From positions 26,484 to 90,483 of the forward strand of contig NZ_BBBI01000009.1 of NCBI RefSeq assembly GCF_001315985.1: a DNA stretch of 64,000 bases, in the 5' to 3' direction. This stretch comes from Vulcanisaeta distributa JCM 11216 (GTDB lineage: Archaea; Thermoproteota; Thermoprotei; Thermoproteales; Thermocladiaceae). Under the pieces are notes generated by a model. It did not search any database and had not been told where the DNA came from. It saw nothing but the letters and a program-made list of their open reading frames with translations. The translations under genes and the position numbers were made by a program. Below, in pieces: positions 20,032 through 30,950 of this stretch; position 1 is the first letter of the stretch; each line of letters opens with the position of its first letter.

Positions 20032-21229
20032 ATGTATCTTAATAAGTATGAGGAGGCCATGCTTCGTGGTGATTATGGAGATGCCATTGCAAGAGCAATG
20101 CAGGTCATAGTTAGGGTTGGCGATGTATTAAAGGCTGATAGACTAATTGAGATAGAAACTGCGCATATTGCCGGTGTCTCCTACCTAACAATAGGTGATC
20201 CAGGCCTTGAGTACCTAGAGGATTTGGCCAGGTCTAACGCTAAATTTCACGTATTTACGACGGTAAACCCTGTGGGTATTGATATAGCCAATGATTGGGG
20301 GGGTATAGAAAAGGAGTTCATTGATAAGCAGTGGAAAATAATAAATGCACTGAGGAGTATGGGCGCTAGTTTATGGCTGACATGCACTCCATATGAATAT
20401 CTACGTATTAGATCAAGGACTTACCACGCGTGGGCGGAATCCAATGCCGTCGCTTATATAAATGCGGTCCATGATGCATGGACCGAGAAACTCCCGGGAC
20501 CTTTCGTAGTCCTATCGGCATTGGTTGGTAGGGTTCCAAGGTATGGACTTTACACGCTTAAGGGTAGGGTACCAACGCACGTGGTTAAGGTTAATGGAAA
20601 ACAGCCAATTAATGACCCATTAATTGCGGGACTTCTGGGTAGGAAAATCGCTGAGGAAGTCGGTGATGGAAGGCCATACCTAATGGCTAGGTTTAATAGT
20701 AATGCTGTGATTAAGCAGTTACTGGCTAGTTATGCCACGTACTCACCCCCCCACGCCTTCATGGTAATCGACGAACTCACACCAAATCATAAGGAGTACT
20801 TCACTATGATGGATAAACCCGAGAAAATAGACATAGATATCAGCGATATTGTCAAGGATGTAGGAATTAAAATCATGATTTGATGCGGTATTCCTTGGAT
20901 GTCCTCACTATGGCATTGATGAGGTAATGTCGGTAGTTAATTACGTAAGAAACAAAGGAGCGAAGAAGGCCAAGAAGCCTGTTTATATAGCTACGACATC
21001 CTTCGTAATTAGTACATTAAGCCAGGGCATAATTAAGATGCTTGAGGATTCCAATATACACCTGGTATTAACTACATGTCCTGTTGTGTCACCATTCCTC
21101 AAGAGCGTTGGTGCTAATACTGTGGCTACGGAATCCGTTAAGCAAATGTATTACCTACCTAAGATGGTTGGTATTAATTATATAAGTTGTAATGGCATTG
21201 AGTGCTTAGATATTGCATTTGATGAGTAG
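20032..21229 (+). CDS. Aconitase X catalytic domain, probable phosphomevalonate dehydratase large subunit (frameshifted)
   Basis: DUF521/AcnX family. In archaea this protein with a small partner dehydrates 5-phosphomevalonate in the modified mevalonate pathway to isoprenoid lipids. Visible are HIAGVSYLTIGDPG, the cysteine of WLTCTPYEYL (iron-sulfur ligand region), ESNAV, and in the second frame FLGCPH plus TTCPVVSP and SCNGIEC cysteines. The break is at about 20879, where ATTTGATGCG needs ATTGATGCG. G7 at 20297 gives NDWGGIEK instead of NDWGIEK. The small subunit gene is not adjacent. Confidence 0.85.
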
Positions 21230-21237
21230 GGGGGGTG

Positions 21238-21684
21238 ATGGATATAAAGTACGTGTCCTTTGATATAGATGGAGTCCTGGTTAATTCAGAGAATAGATTA
21301 AAGTTATGCCTTAAGTCCAACAATGAAGTTGATTGGGACTGCTTCCTTGACTGCAGAAAGTTGTTCATGGACAGCCCTAAAACAAGGAACATAAACCTCC
21401 TCAAGTTATTAAGGAGTAGGGGGGGCTTTGGCATAATAATAGTGACGGGTAGGAGAGAATCAATGAGAAAGTGCACAATAGATCAATTAAGGAGCTTTGG
21501 CGTAAATGAATTTGAGGATTTATTCATGAGACCCGATGATAATACCGAACCGGACCCAGTTTATAAGTCTGGGATGATCAAGAACCTATTGAGGAGGTAC
21601 GAAATACTTGTGCACTTTGATGATAATGCCGATACCGTATCAACCCTGGTGAACAATGGTATTGATGCTGTAGTAATATCCTAA
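21238..21684 (+). CDS. HAD-superfamily hydrolase
   Basis: About 149 residues with the HAD nucleophile motif SFDIDGVLVN at the N-terminus, IIVTGRRES (motif II Thr) and FDDNADT (motif IV acidic pair). The small cap-less layout resembles polynucleotide-kinase phosphatase domains or 5'-nucleotidases; the substrate is unknown. It starts 6 bp after aconitase X. The seven-G run at 21229-21235 sits where a GGxGGTGATG ribosome-binding site would be expected. G7 at 21419 adds a Gly in RSRGGFG. Confidence 0.72.
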   Translation: MDIKYVSFDIDGVLVNSENRLKLCLKSNNEVDWDCFLDCRKLFMDSPKTRNINLLKLLRSRGGFGIIIVTGRRESMRKCTIDQLRSFGVNEFEDLFMRPDDNTEPDPVYKSGMIKNLLRRYEILVHFDDNADTVSTLVNNGIDAVVIS

Positions 21685-21694
21685 GTGATTAATC

Positions 21695-23114
21695 ATGAAA
21701 AGGATAGGCATATTAAGCGTTAGGGGTGCAATGCCTTATTACGAGGAATTACCATTTAATGTCCGTATTAATGAACCAGGCATTATTAAGGACCTCGACT
21801 TGCTAATACTACCTCCAGGAACCTGGTGGAGTCCCAGGTACTACAACGTTATGACTGGATTGAGAGGGAGGTTTGGGAATATGTTGAGAGGGGGGGTGGT
21901 TTTGTCTTGGGTATTTGCTCGGGTACTCAATTGCTGTCGAGGGCCGTGAATCTGAACGTCAGGGGATTACCCGGGTACTCCAAAGGGCTTGGTGTCCTGG
22001 ATATAGTCTTTGAGCCGTTAATCGTTACAGGGCCTGTGAGGGTTAAGATAATTAATGAGACCTGGGCAACTAGGGATCTCGTAGGTAGTGAATTAGTGGG
22101 TTGGCAGGCCCATACCTATGGCAAGATGAGTATATTATCAAATAATGTCCAGGTTGTTGGAGTATCACATGTACTAAGGCATAATTATAGGAATGTAAGG
22201 ATTGATGTACCCACATTGATCGTATCCCGTAGGTATAACGTGTTTGGCACCATGGTTCACGGAATACTTGGGTCAGGGTCTCCTATAATTAGGAATATAT
22301 TTCGTGAAATTGGGGTTTACGATAATAAGGAAATTATGAATTACTATAGGGATTACCATGAAAAGGAGTGGATAGGCAAAGGGGGTGTTAATCCTAGAAT
22401 GAGTACTAGGATAATTACTGTCGCATCGACCTTGACCGGTGAGGGCAAGACCTTAATAACGAGTGCATTGGCATTCTGTCTCAATAAGGCTGGTTATTAC
22501 GTGGGCATCGCCAAATTGGCTGGCGATATAAGGGACCTACATCCTGGGCTTTACATTCTTGATAGGCCATTTAAGCCCTGGATGAGTATAAAGCTAAGAT
22601 GGGGGGGAGGTAGATCACTTGGTTGGGTTAATCTGAGGGATGTGTTAAATACTGTTGAGAGTCTTGGACTGGATGCTTTAATTGTTGAGGGTGTTATGGG
22701 CTTTTAACGGGTTCGTCTAGGAAGTATAAACGTGGTTTTTCATCAACACTTGACTTCATAAGATGGGTAAATACGGACGTTGTATTAATAGCATCAGCGA
22801 GCCTTGATGGTATTGAGGGTTCATTATTTAGGTTGAAGATGTATATTGATTTGTTAATTAGGTATGGTAGGAGGCCTATTATGGTTATTCTTAATAATGC
22901 GTATGATGGGGTACATGAGAATAGGGTAATAAGGAAATTCAGTAGGTACGTTAATAAGTTGGGTGTCCCGTTCGTAGTAATTAAATCACTGGGTATGTCT
23001 TCGAAGCCTGAGGAACTAATAGACCTTGAGGACTATAAGGAGGCTGCAATTAAGGTCGCGGATACTCTATGTAGCGTGATTATTAATGAGCTAGGTAAAT
23101 CACGGTTACTATAG
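21695..23114 (+). CDS. Cobyric-acid-synthase-like protein with glutamine amidotransferase first and P-loop domain second (frameshifted)
   Basis: The N-terminal half is a class I glutamine amidotransferase with nucleophile region LGICSGTQLL, then GWQAHTYG and GTMVHGIL, as in CobQ/CbiP. The C-terminal half is a dethiobiotin-synthetase-like P-loop domain with STLTGEGKT. Normal CbiP has the P-loop domain first, so the order is reversed. Breaks: about 21829 (ACCTGG for ACCTTGG, giving TLVESQVLQRY) and about 22702 (one base missing after GTTATGGG, giving VMGLLTGSSRK). G7 runs at 21890 and 22602 add Gly. Repaired length is about 475. No other cobalamin genes are in the window, so the substrate is uncertain. 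Confidence 0.62.
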
Positions 23115-23841
23115 ATAAATAGTCATTAATCCAGTGAATAATTATATCAGGCACCACATTTCTTGTGGATACAAATATAATGCTTGAAATGATTCCATAG
23201 ATAAATATGTAACTAAGGGTGTAAATTAGTGATATTGGGTCGCTAAGGCCGTAAACCGCGAGGTAAATAGGCACATGTGCTATCGTGAAGTATAGGGCAT
23301 CTATAGTTATCGCGGGTAATGAAGTGATTATGTTGATGGATCCCGTCTTCGGTAATAACCTACTAAGCATAAAGCCTCTGAATATGAACTCTTCGCTAAC
23401 GGCTATTGGAAACAACATGTAGGTCGCTAGGAGAAGACTTATCATTGGGACCCTAGGAATAAATAATGTAAGGGGAATTAAGCCGCTGATTAAAAACCAA
23501 ACAAATGCTAAAATAATGATAACCGGTACTGTCAACTTACCGAATAATGGTCTCCAGGATAGACCTAGCTCATTAAGTAATTCATGAATTCTTTGTCGAT
23601 TAAGTACTAGAAGTATCGCAATAATTACATATAGGTATGGGGGGGCTAGGTCTCCGAGGAGGTATGTTAATAGAATACTCACTGGATTACTCATGGCATT
23701 GCTCAGTGTCTGCGTTATTGATGATCCAATGTTGTAATAAGTATTAGTTAATATATATGGTTCATAGGTAATGAACACAGGGACCACTATTGCGATTAAG
23801 AGTATTGTTGGCCAAATGATATCACCTAAGTACTTACCCAT
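23083..23841 (-). CDS. CPBP-family intramembrane metalloprotease
   Basis: About 250 residues with some seven hydrophobic helices. The family motifs are present: EEFIFRG (EExxxR), a histidine in IAHVPIYL and a second in IIHWINDY. Members include CAAX-prenyl proteases and bacteriocin-immunity proteins; the archaeal role is unknown. It converges on the cobyric-acid-synthase-like gene with a 32-bp overlap. A G7 run at 23640 lies in the loop LAPPYLY, which may be one Pro too long. Confidence 0.82.
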   Translation of the reverse strand: MGKYLGDIIWPTILLIAIVVPVFITYEPYILTNTYYNIGSSITQTLSNAMSNPVSILLTYLLGDLAPPYLYVIIAILLVLNRQRIHELLNELGLSWRPLFGKLTVPVIIILAFVWFLISGLIPLTLFIPRVPMISLLLATYMLFPIAVSEEFIFRGFMLSRLLPKTGSINIITSLPAITIDALYFTIAHVPIYLAVYGLSDPISLIYTLSYIFIYGIISSIIFVSTRNVVPDIIIHWINDYLSIVTVIYLAH

Positions 23842-23967
23842 TGTTTGCCTGCTTAATACGACCTACTTAATAATTCTACTCACATATATAATGAAACTAT
23901 AGTACTTAAGGTAGGGGGGGAGTAACGAATTAATAAGTCAGTTATTATAGCTATATCTTGCTGGAAA

Positions 23968-26605
23968 ATGAAGAGTAAGGAGTATAGGGAGGAGGACGAG
24001 GAAGAGGAACTTGAAGAGGAGGAGTTTGAGGAACGCGAGGAGGAGGAAGAGGAGGAAATAACGATAAAGGCTGAGACACCTCAGAACACACCGCCATCTA
24101 TAGTGCTGACCGTGACCTACGATGGGAAGGTTGGTAAAGCCCTTGTTAAACTTTACGATCCAGTCAATGATAGGATTTACTTCTGGTACGATAACACTGG
24201 GCATAGGCCCTACCTACTAACTAACGTGAGGCCAGAGGAAATAATTACTAAGTTTACGAAGGTCATATTACATCCAGGGTTTAGCCACGTTGAAGCTATC
24301 GAGAAGTACGACCCATTGAGTGATAGGAAGATCATACTTACTAAGATTGATGCTAAGGATCCGTTGAGCATTGGAGGTAGGTCTGACTCAATAAGGGAGT
24401 TACTTCCAAAGACCTGGGAGTCGAGAATAAGGTACCACTTGTGCTACATATATGATAACGAGATCATACCTGGCATGTTCTATAGGGTTGAGGATGGAAA
24501 ACTAGTGCAGGTGCCCATTGAGGTGCCTGCCGAGATCGAGGGATTCATAAATAAGTTGTACGCAAACGATAGGGAATTCCTTGAGGAGGCGAGGAGGTGG
24601 ATACCGCTATTCCAGGCCCCCCCTGTACCAAACCTTAAGAGGCTATCCCTCGACATAGAGGTGTTTACACCGCAGGAGAATAGGGTGCCGAACCCCCCCA
24701 GAGAGGCTAATTATGAAATCATAGCCATAGGCCTTGCGGGTAGTGATGGACTAAGGAAGGTGCTAGTCCTTAGGAGACCAGATATGGAATTAAAGCCCGA
24801 GGACCTTGAGGACTTGATGTACGATGACGTTGAGGTGGAGTTCTTCGATAGTGAGTATGACATGTTGAAAGAATTATTCTCAATAATCTTGCAATACCCA
24901 ATACTGATTACATTTAACGGTGATAATTTCGACTTACCTTACATCTACCACAGGCCCTTAAGCTTGGTTTCAAGAAGGAGGAGATACCGATAATTCTGAG
25001 GAGGAATGAGGCGTCCATAGCCCTCGGAATACACATCGACTTGTACAAGTTCTTCAATATCAGGGCTATCGAGGTATACGCCTTTGGTGGTAAGTATAGG
25101 GGCATGGATAGGACACTGGACACCATAGCCCACGCGGTAATAGGCATGTCTAAGCTGAGTAGGGATAAGCCCGTGTCGCAAATGAGCTACGTTGAGTTAA
25201 TTAATTATAACTTTAGGGATGCCTTTCTGGGGCTTTATCTGACGACGTATGACAACAACCTAGTGCTGAGGCTCATAATATTGATGTCCAGGATTTCCAA
25301 GACACCACCAGATGACTTAGTCAGGAGTCAAATATCAGCATGGATTAGGAACATGCTGTACTACGAGCATAGGAGGAGGGGGGGTTGGTTAATACCTGAG
25401 AAGGAGGATATAGTTAAGGCTAAGGGTGACGTAGCGACTAAGGCTATTATCAAGGGTAAGAAGTACGCAGGTGCCATAGTCCTGGAACCAATGCCCGGCA
25501 TATTCCCGAACGTCTACGTACTTGACTTTGCAAGCATGTACCCATCAGTGATTAAGCGTTGGAATATATCTTACGAGACCGTTAAATGCCCAAGCGAGAA
25601 GGAACAAGGCAATAAGCCAATACCTGAACTACCCCATTGGGTGTGTAACGATAGAAAGGGACTGACGGCGTTAATTGTTGGCTTACTCAGGGACCTAAGG
25701 GCCTATGTATATAAGAAATTAGCGAAATCTGCACAAAGTGAATTATTGAAGAGTTATTATAATGTCGTACAGAGCGCCCTCAAGGTCTTCATAAACGCAT
25801 CATACGGCGTGTTAGGAGCCGAGGTTTTTCAGCTATATTGCCCACCTGCCGCTGAGTTAACGACCGCCCTAGCTAGGTACGTGTTATCAAAGACCGTATT
25901 AAAGGCACTTGAGCTTGGCTAGTACCCATTTATGGGGACACTGATAGCCTATTCATTTGGAACCCTGACGAGAACAAACTTAAGGAATTAATTGAATGGG
26001 TGGATAAGGAATTCGGCATTGAGATTGAACTGGACAAGGTCTATAAATTAGTCGCTATGAGCGGAAGAAAAAAGAACTATGTCGGCATACTACAAAATGG
26101 TGAACTGGACATAAAGGGGTTAGTTGGTAAAAAGAGGAACACCCCCCCTGACTTCGCTAAGGAGGCATTCAATGAGGTTATTAGCCTTCTCTCTGATATT
26201 CAGGGCCTTGAGGATGTCGGCAAGGTCGTTGAGGAGGTTAGGGATAAAGTCAGGGATTACTACAGGAAACTACAGAGAAAGGAGATACCACTTAACAAGT
26301 TGGCGATAAGAACCGCACTCACTAAGTCTCTTGAATCATACACAAAGAACACACCGCAACATGTAAAGGCAGCGCTTCAATTAAAGAGCCTAGGCTATAA
26401 TGTAAGGCCTGGTGATATAATAATTTACGTAAAGACCACGGGTAAGGATGGAGTTAAGCCAATACAGTTGGCTAGGATTGATGAAATCGACCCCCCCAAT
26501 AAGTACATTGAGTACCTAAGGACATCGCTTGAGCAGGTCCTTGATGCCTTTGGGATAGAGTTTGAGAGTATAATGGGCTCATCAATAATAGATAATTACT
26601 CATGA
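23968..26605 (+). CDS. polB1: Replicative DNA polymerase B1 with acidic N-terminal tail (frameshifted)
   Basis: Family B polymerase closely following Sulfolobus Dpo1: WYDNTGHRPYLLTN, exonuclease motifs LDIEVFTP and TFNGDNFDLPYIY, polymerase motif A DFASMYPSVIKRWN, motif B VFINASYGVLGAE, motif C YGDTDS. Breaks: about 24953 (CAGGCCC for CAGGGCCC, restoring HRALKLGFKKEEIP) and about 25920 (CTTGGCTAG for CTTGGGCTAG, restoring ELGLVPIYGDTDS). Seven-base runs add a residue in QAPVPN, VPNPRE, RRRGWL, RNTPDF and EIDPNK. Residues 5-30 are almost all Glu/Asp. Repaired length is about 870, normal for B1. Confidence 0.95.
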
Positions 26606-26617
26606 AATGCCGTCAAC

Positions 26618-27057
26618 CTACTCCTCAAGGAATTCCTCACCTTCTTCCTCACCCTCAGGCGTCAGTGATGACAGTATATTATTCACCACCTGGTTTATTA
26701 CGTCATCATTTATGTAGGGCATTATCACAACGAACCTGTCGGCCTCCATGTCCTCACCCATCCACCTATTGCTGTATATTATTTCGTAGGTCGGTATCTC
26801 AACCTCAGCCTTATTACCGACCTCTTAACACCGTACTTCTCAACCCTCCTATAGAGTTCCTTACTTAATGGTAAATCAAGACTTACCGTTTGAGACACCT
26901 TAAGTACTATGAAGTCTGACTCGTCTGGGTTCCATTGATCCAGTAGCTTTTTCACGTAGTTCTTCACGGTGTCTATTAAGCTCGACTTAACAATCTCCTT
27001 ATTGGCTATGTTCTCATTCTCTACGTAAATAACCACATTCTCGCTCTCCTCAGCCAT
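26618..27057 (-). CDS. Conserved archaeal protein, possibly DUF2286 (frameshifted)
   Basis: Acidic protein of about 146 residues starting MAEESENVVIY. The first frame runs to GVKR and the natural continuation is GNKAEVEIPTYEIIY, ending in an acidic EGEEEGEEFLEE tail at 26618. One G is missing near 26822 (AGGTCGG for AGGGTCGG). A TATA-like TTTATAA lies about 27 nt before the ATG at 27057, which favours that start over the upstream TTG. It converges on polB1 with a 12-bp gap. The family assignment is a weak recollection. Confidence 0.45.
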
Positions 27058-27180
27058 ACCCACAATTATTGGCTTGAGGATCAATTATAAAAGCTTTAGC
27101 TTTTCCCTATTATCGATAATTTATTAATTAAGAAAACCAAGAAATGAACTATGAGATCAACAAATCATTTCATTATTAAG

Positions 27181-27811
27181 TCAAGTAGAGCTCAGAGATC
27201 TAACTGCCATGATTATCCTCTCCACAGCCGTAACATTTGTTAATAATGCGAGTAGTAGGAGACCGTACAGTACCACTGCACCCATGCCCGTGACTATGAA
27301 TATCAAAAGAATAAGTAGTATGAGAATTAGCCTTTCCTCCCTCTCAAGTAAGCCAATACCCATCATCTTAATACCAAGTGCCTCAGCCCTAGCTCTTGCG
27401 TAGCTTGTCATTAATGAACCCAGTATTGCGAATAACAACGACAGTATACTCAGTAGACCTCTATTGCTAATTATCCAGAGATCAATTAATGCTATGAAAT
27501 CAACATACCTATCCAGCGTGGAATCCAGAAAAGCGCCAAGCCTGGAGGTCCTTCCCCCAATACCTGGCAACTAAGCCGTCAAGCATATCAAATGCGCTTG
27601 TAATTATCAATAGTATGAACGTTAATACGTAGGCCCAGCAATAATGCAACCACATTAAGTAGGGTGTTGGCAATGCAATAACTAATGAAGCTATCGTTAG
27701 TGCATTGGGGGGGTTTCTAGGCATAATTCTCGCAAGGCCTTTTTCGAGAACTCTCCTACCCATCCTTTCTATCCTGTCCTTAAGCCTTCCCAGAACCACA
27801 GTCAACACCAC
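27181..27811 (-). CDS. CDP-alcohol phosphatidyltransferase (archaeal phospholipid synthase, frameshifted)
   Basis: Integral membrane enzyme that couples a CDP-activated archaeal lipid to an alcohol phosphate. The signature DGxxARxxxxxxxxGxxxDxxxD is complete only across the break: FDMLDGLVARYWG in one frame, RTSRLGAFLDSTLDRYVD in the other. At about 27556 five C stand where four are expected. Four or five further hydrophobic helices follow. A seven-base run at 27708 gives RNPPNALT for RNPNALT. Archaetidylinositol-phosphate synthase is the likeliest product in crenarchaea, but the alcohol cannot be read from sequence. It overlaps the PadR gene by 32 bp. Confidence 0.8.
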
Positions 27812-28142
27812 AATTAAAAACCTCCTTAAGAATTACGGATATGAAGTCCCTAGCCCTTAACCAAAGCTCCATGGTTTCCGGCCTCAACCTATACATTTTA
27901 GACCCATCACTCATGAACGTCTCCACTAAACCATCTCTCTCCATCTTGTAAAGCACTACGTAAACGCCAACATTCGTTATATTAATGTTAAAGCGCTCTC
28001 TAACCTCCCTAGCTATTTCATAGCCATACATGGGCCTCTCCATTAACAACTTGACCACATAAATCCATAGATTTTCCTTGGTTAATTTAGCCATAAGCCT
28101 ATTGAGCGCCTTCTGGCTCATGAGATTCTCAGGGATAATCAT
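27780..28142 (-). CDS. PadR-family transcriptional regulator
   Basis: About 120 residues with a winged helix typical of PadR: LMERPMYGYEIAREV, then GVYVVLYKMERDGLVE as recognition helix and wing, and a short C-terminal helix. It overlaps the start of the CDP-alcohol transferase gene, so it may be in an operon with lipid synthesis. It is divergent from gdhA, with both promoters in the shared 96-bp region. The ligand is unknown. Confidence 0.8.
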   Translation of the reverse strand: MIIPENLMSQKALNRLMAKLTKENLWIYVVKLLMERPMYGYEIAREVRERFNINITNVGVYVVLYKMERDGLVETFMSDGSKMYRLRPETMELWLRARDFISVILKEVFNCGVDCGSGKA

Positions 28143-28209
28143 TGATTAATAACTTTAAATGCTAACCTAGGTCGTCAATGTTCATATTACATAAGCCAAT
28201 AGAGAAAGA

Positions 28210-28217
28210 TTTAATAA
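28210..28217 (+). promoter_or_regulatory. TATA element of gdhA
   Basis: TTTAATAA lies 22-29 nt before the ATG at 28239, preceded by the purine-rich AGAGAAAGA as BRE. The transcript is probably leaderless. Confidence 0.65.
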
Positions 28218-28238
28218 CCCATCACTTACATAGTCTCG

Positions 28239-29525
28239 ATGTCACTAAGGGGGGGAACTACATTCCTAGAAAGTGTCCTACAAACACTAAAGAGAGCTAT
28301 AGAGCTAGGTGGATATCCGGAGGAGGTCTATGAAATCCTAAGTAGGCCCCAGAGAATAATAACCGTTAACATACCCGTTAGGATGGATAATGGAAAGATA
28401 CAGGTATTCACGGGTTACAGGGTACAGCACAACAACGCCTTAGGACCGTATAAGGGCGGTATAAGGTTCCACCCAGAGGTAACGCTTGAGGAGGACATAG
28501 CGCTGGCTACGGTAATGACCTTTAAGAACTCATTAAATGGCCTACCATATGGCGGAGGCAAAGGCGCAATTGCAGTTGATCCCAAGAAATTAAGCAAGAA
28601 GGAACTTGAGGAACTAAGCAGGGGGGGCTATGCAAGGGCATTGGCGCCCTTCATAGGTCCTGAAGTTGATATACCAGCACCCGATGTTGGTACTGACCCA
28701 CAGATAATGGCCTGGATGGTTGATGAGTACAGTAAAATATCAGGTCACAACGTACCTGGCGTATTCACAGCAAAGCCAGTGATACTATGGGGGGGCAACC
28801 CAGTTAGGGAGTACTCCACTGGCTTTGGTGTGGCAGTCTGGGCTAGGGAGGCTGCTAAGAAGTTATGGGGGGGTGGAATTGAGGGTAAGACCGTGGCGAT
28901 TCAAGGATTTGGTAATGTGGGTTACTGGGGGGGAGCCTATTGGCTGGAGAAGATGGGCGCTAAGGTAGTTGCCGTAACAGACAGCAAAGGCGGTGTCTAT
29001 AACCCAAACGGTCTCAAGCTAGCGGATGTTAAGGCAGTTAAGGATAAGACAGGTACGGTAATGAACTACGATGCCTCAGGAACGAGGAAAATAACCAATG
29101 ATGAAGTGCTTGAACTACCGGTTGATATACTCGTACCCGCCGCACTGGAGAATGTTATACACAGGGGGGGCAATGCAAATAACATAAAGGCCAAATTAAT
29201 AGTTGAGGGTGCGAATGGGCCAACGACGGCTGATGCCGAGAAAACACTGCACTCGAAGGGTGTCTGGATACTGCCCGACCTAGCAGCTAATGCTGGCGGT
29301 GTCGTGATGTCGTACCTAGAGTGGGTTGAGAACCTGCAGTGGTACTTCTGGGATGAGGAGGAGACGAGGAATAGGTTAGAGAGGATATTGCTTGACACAT
29401 TCAATAGGGTAATGAATAGGTGGAGTAAGCTGGGTACGAGCCAGGTAACGATAAGGGAGGCTGCGTACGTAGAGGCTGTGGACAGGATATACAACGCAAT
29501 GAAGGTTAGGGGGGGCTGGATCTAA
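28239..29525 (+). CDS. gdhA: Glutamate dehydrogenase
   Basis: Hexameric NAD(P)-dependent enzyme interconverting glutamate and 2-oxoglutarate plus ammonia. Substrate Lys in [11 protein letters not shown] (residue ~72), catalytic Lys in YGGGKGA, Rossmann GFGNVG. The open frame is intact, but seven G7 runs each add one Gly against family consensus: [49 protein letters not shown] and the C-terminal VRGGWI (family VRGWI). Without these the protein is about 421 residues, normal for the family. It is the clearest single gene showing in-frame 4-to-7 run expansion. Confidence 0.96.
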   Translation: MSLRGGTTFLESVLQTLKRAIELGGYPEEVYEILSRPQRIITVNIPVRMDNGKIQVFTGYRVQHNNALGPYKGGIRFHPEVTLEEDIALATVMTFKNSLNGLPYGGGKGAIAVDPKKLSKKELEELSRGGYARALAPFIGPEVDIPAPDVGTDPQIMAWMVDEYSKISGHNVPGVFTAKPVILWGGNPVREYSTGFGVAVWAREAAKKLWGGGIEGKTVAIQGFGNVGYWGGAYWLEKMGAKVVAVTDSKGGVYNPNGLKLADVKAVKDKTGTVMNYDASGTRKITNDEVLELPVDILVPAALENVIHRGGNANNIKAKLIVEGANGPTTADAEKTLHSKGVWILPDLAANAGGVVMSYLEWVENLQWYFWDEEETRNRLERILLDTFNRVMNRWSKLGTSQVTIREAAYVEAVDRIYNAMKVRGGWI

Positions 29526-29663
29526 TGAATAAATTTGAATAAGAATAAATATAAAAACATAATTTTTCATATTTTAGTATATTAATTCTAATTGAAATAG
29601 AGAAGTTATTTTAAGTAAACATACTATCCCTGACTTAAAATTCACATTATTTTAAGTATTATA

Positions 29664-30890
29664 ATGAGAATCGAGAATAACGTAGTCATAGATAAGGTGA
29701 GTAAGGATCTAATTATTCTAAGATACAATGACACATCAACTAAGTACTTTGAGGCTTTATGGGAAATACCTGAGGGGGTCACGTACAATGCCTACTTATT
29801 AATTGATGACGATACGGCGATACTCTTTGACACGTGGAAGAAAGGCTTGGAAAATGATTTTCTTAATGCTCTAAGTTCTATAATTGATATACGTGACCTG
29901 GACTACGTCGTTATTCATCACATGGAACCAGACCACAGCGGTTCAATAAAGACTTTGTATGAAAGAAACCCAGGTATTACCTTCATCGGTCACCCAATGA
30001 CCAGTAAATTAATGAGAAATCTCTATGGAATAAGTCCTAAATTCAGGGCTGTTAAGGATAACGAGATATTGAGCACAAAGAATTACCAGTTAGTATTTAT
30101 CCACGCACCATGGCTTCACTGGCCCGAGACCATGTTCACGTACATACCCCCCCAAATAAAGGCCTTGATGACCTGTGATGTCTTCGGTGCGTACACGATA
30201 CCTAAGTCAGTGTTTATTGATGAATTAAGCGATGAGTACATATCATCAATGAGAAAGTACTTTGCGAACATAATTGGTTTTTACAAGGATAACGTCATTA
30301 AAAACCTCGATAAAGTGCTGGCAGTGACTAAAGGCAGTATCGAAATTATCGCGCCCGCCCACGGCGCAGTGATCAAGGGAAACCTCGTAAATAAAGCCAT
30401 TAACCTATATAGGGAGTTCGCGTTGAAAACACCAGTTAATAGGAAGATAGTAATTGCGTATTCCTCAATGTATGGCTTCGTCGATGGCATAATGAGTCAT
30501 GTGGCTCATGTACTCGGTGATGGGGGATTTAACGTCAGTATTTATAAGTTTACGGATAAGGAAAGAGCAAGTATTGGCGATTTAATTGGAGAGGCAAATA
30601 ACGCACTTGGTATAGTCCTTGGGGTGTCCACATACGATACCGAGCCATTCCCACTGATGGACTACATAATCAACCTATTGATAAAGAAGTTAAAGGGTGG
30701 AAAGCCAGTACTACTAATAACGGATTATGGATGGGGGGGCGATGTGGTGCTTAGGCATGTAAAAACAAGGCTTGAGAAGGCGGGCTTCACGGTAATAGAT
30801 GCAATAAGTGTAAATGGTATACCAACAAAGGAGGACCTAGACAAAATAGATATAGCATTACAAAGCCTTAAACAGGCACTTACCCAATGA
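29664..30890 (+). CDS. fprA: Flavodiiron protein (FprA-type oxygen or NO reductase)
   Basis: N-terminal metallo-beta-lactamase domain with diiron ligands in HHMEPDHSGS (residues ~85-94), HAPWLHWPE and PAHGAVI; C-terminal flavodoxin domain from about residue 258 (IVIAYSSMYGFVDG, binding FMN). It reduces O2 to water or NO to N2O, protecting anaerobes. 408 residues is normal. Seven-base runs at 30147 (IPPQ) and 30733 (WGGDV) each probably add one residue. It is monocistronic by spacing: 138 bp separate it from gdhA, and tRNA-Asn follows. Confidence 0.93.
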   Translation: MRIENNVVIDKVSKDLIILRYNDTSTKYFEALWEIPEGVTYNAYLLIDDDTAILFDTWKKGLENDFLNALSSIIDIRDLDYVVIHHMEPDHSGSIKTLYERNPGITFIGHPMTSKLMRNLYGISPKFRAVKDNEILSTKNYQLVFIHAPWLHWPETMFTYIPPQIKALMTCDVFGAYTIPKSVFIDELSDEYISSMRKYFANIIGFYKDNVIKNLDKVLAVTKGSIEIIAPAHGAVIKGNLVNKAINLYREFALKTPVNRKIVIAYSSMYGFVDGIMSHVAHVLGDGGFNVSIYKFTDKERASIGDLIGEANNALGIVLGVSTYDTEPFPLMDYIINLLIKKLKGGKPVLLITDYGWGGDVVLRHVKTRLEKAGFTVIDAISVNGIPTKEDLDKIDIALQSLKQALTQ

Positions 30891-30922
30891 GGCAATCAAA
30901 CCCTATAACCAGGACAAAAAAC

Positions 30923-30929
30923 TTAAATT
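30923..30929 (+). promoter_or_regulatory. TATA element of tRNA-Asn
   Basis: TTAAATT lies 22-28 nt before the first tRNA base at 30951, preceded by an A-rich stretch. Confidence 0.5.
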
Positions 30930-30950
30930 CTAACAAGGCAACATTGGCTT

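Noticed and set aside
26602..26868. Plus-strand open frame after polymerase B1
   Set aside because: It is antisense to the conserved protein at 26618-27057 and has a Pro/His/Cys-rich composition typical of a shadow frame.
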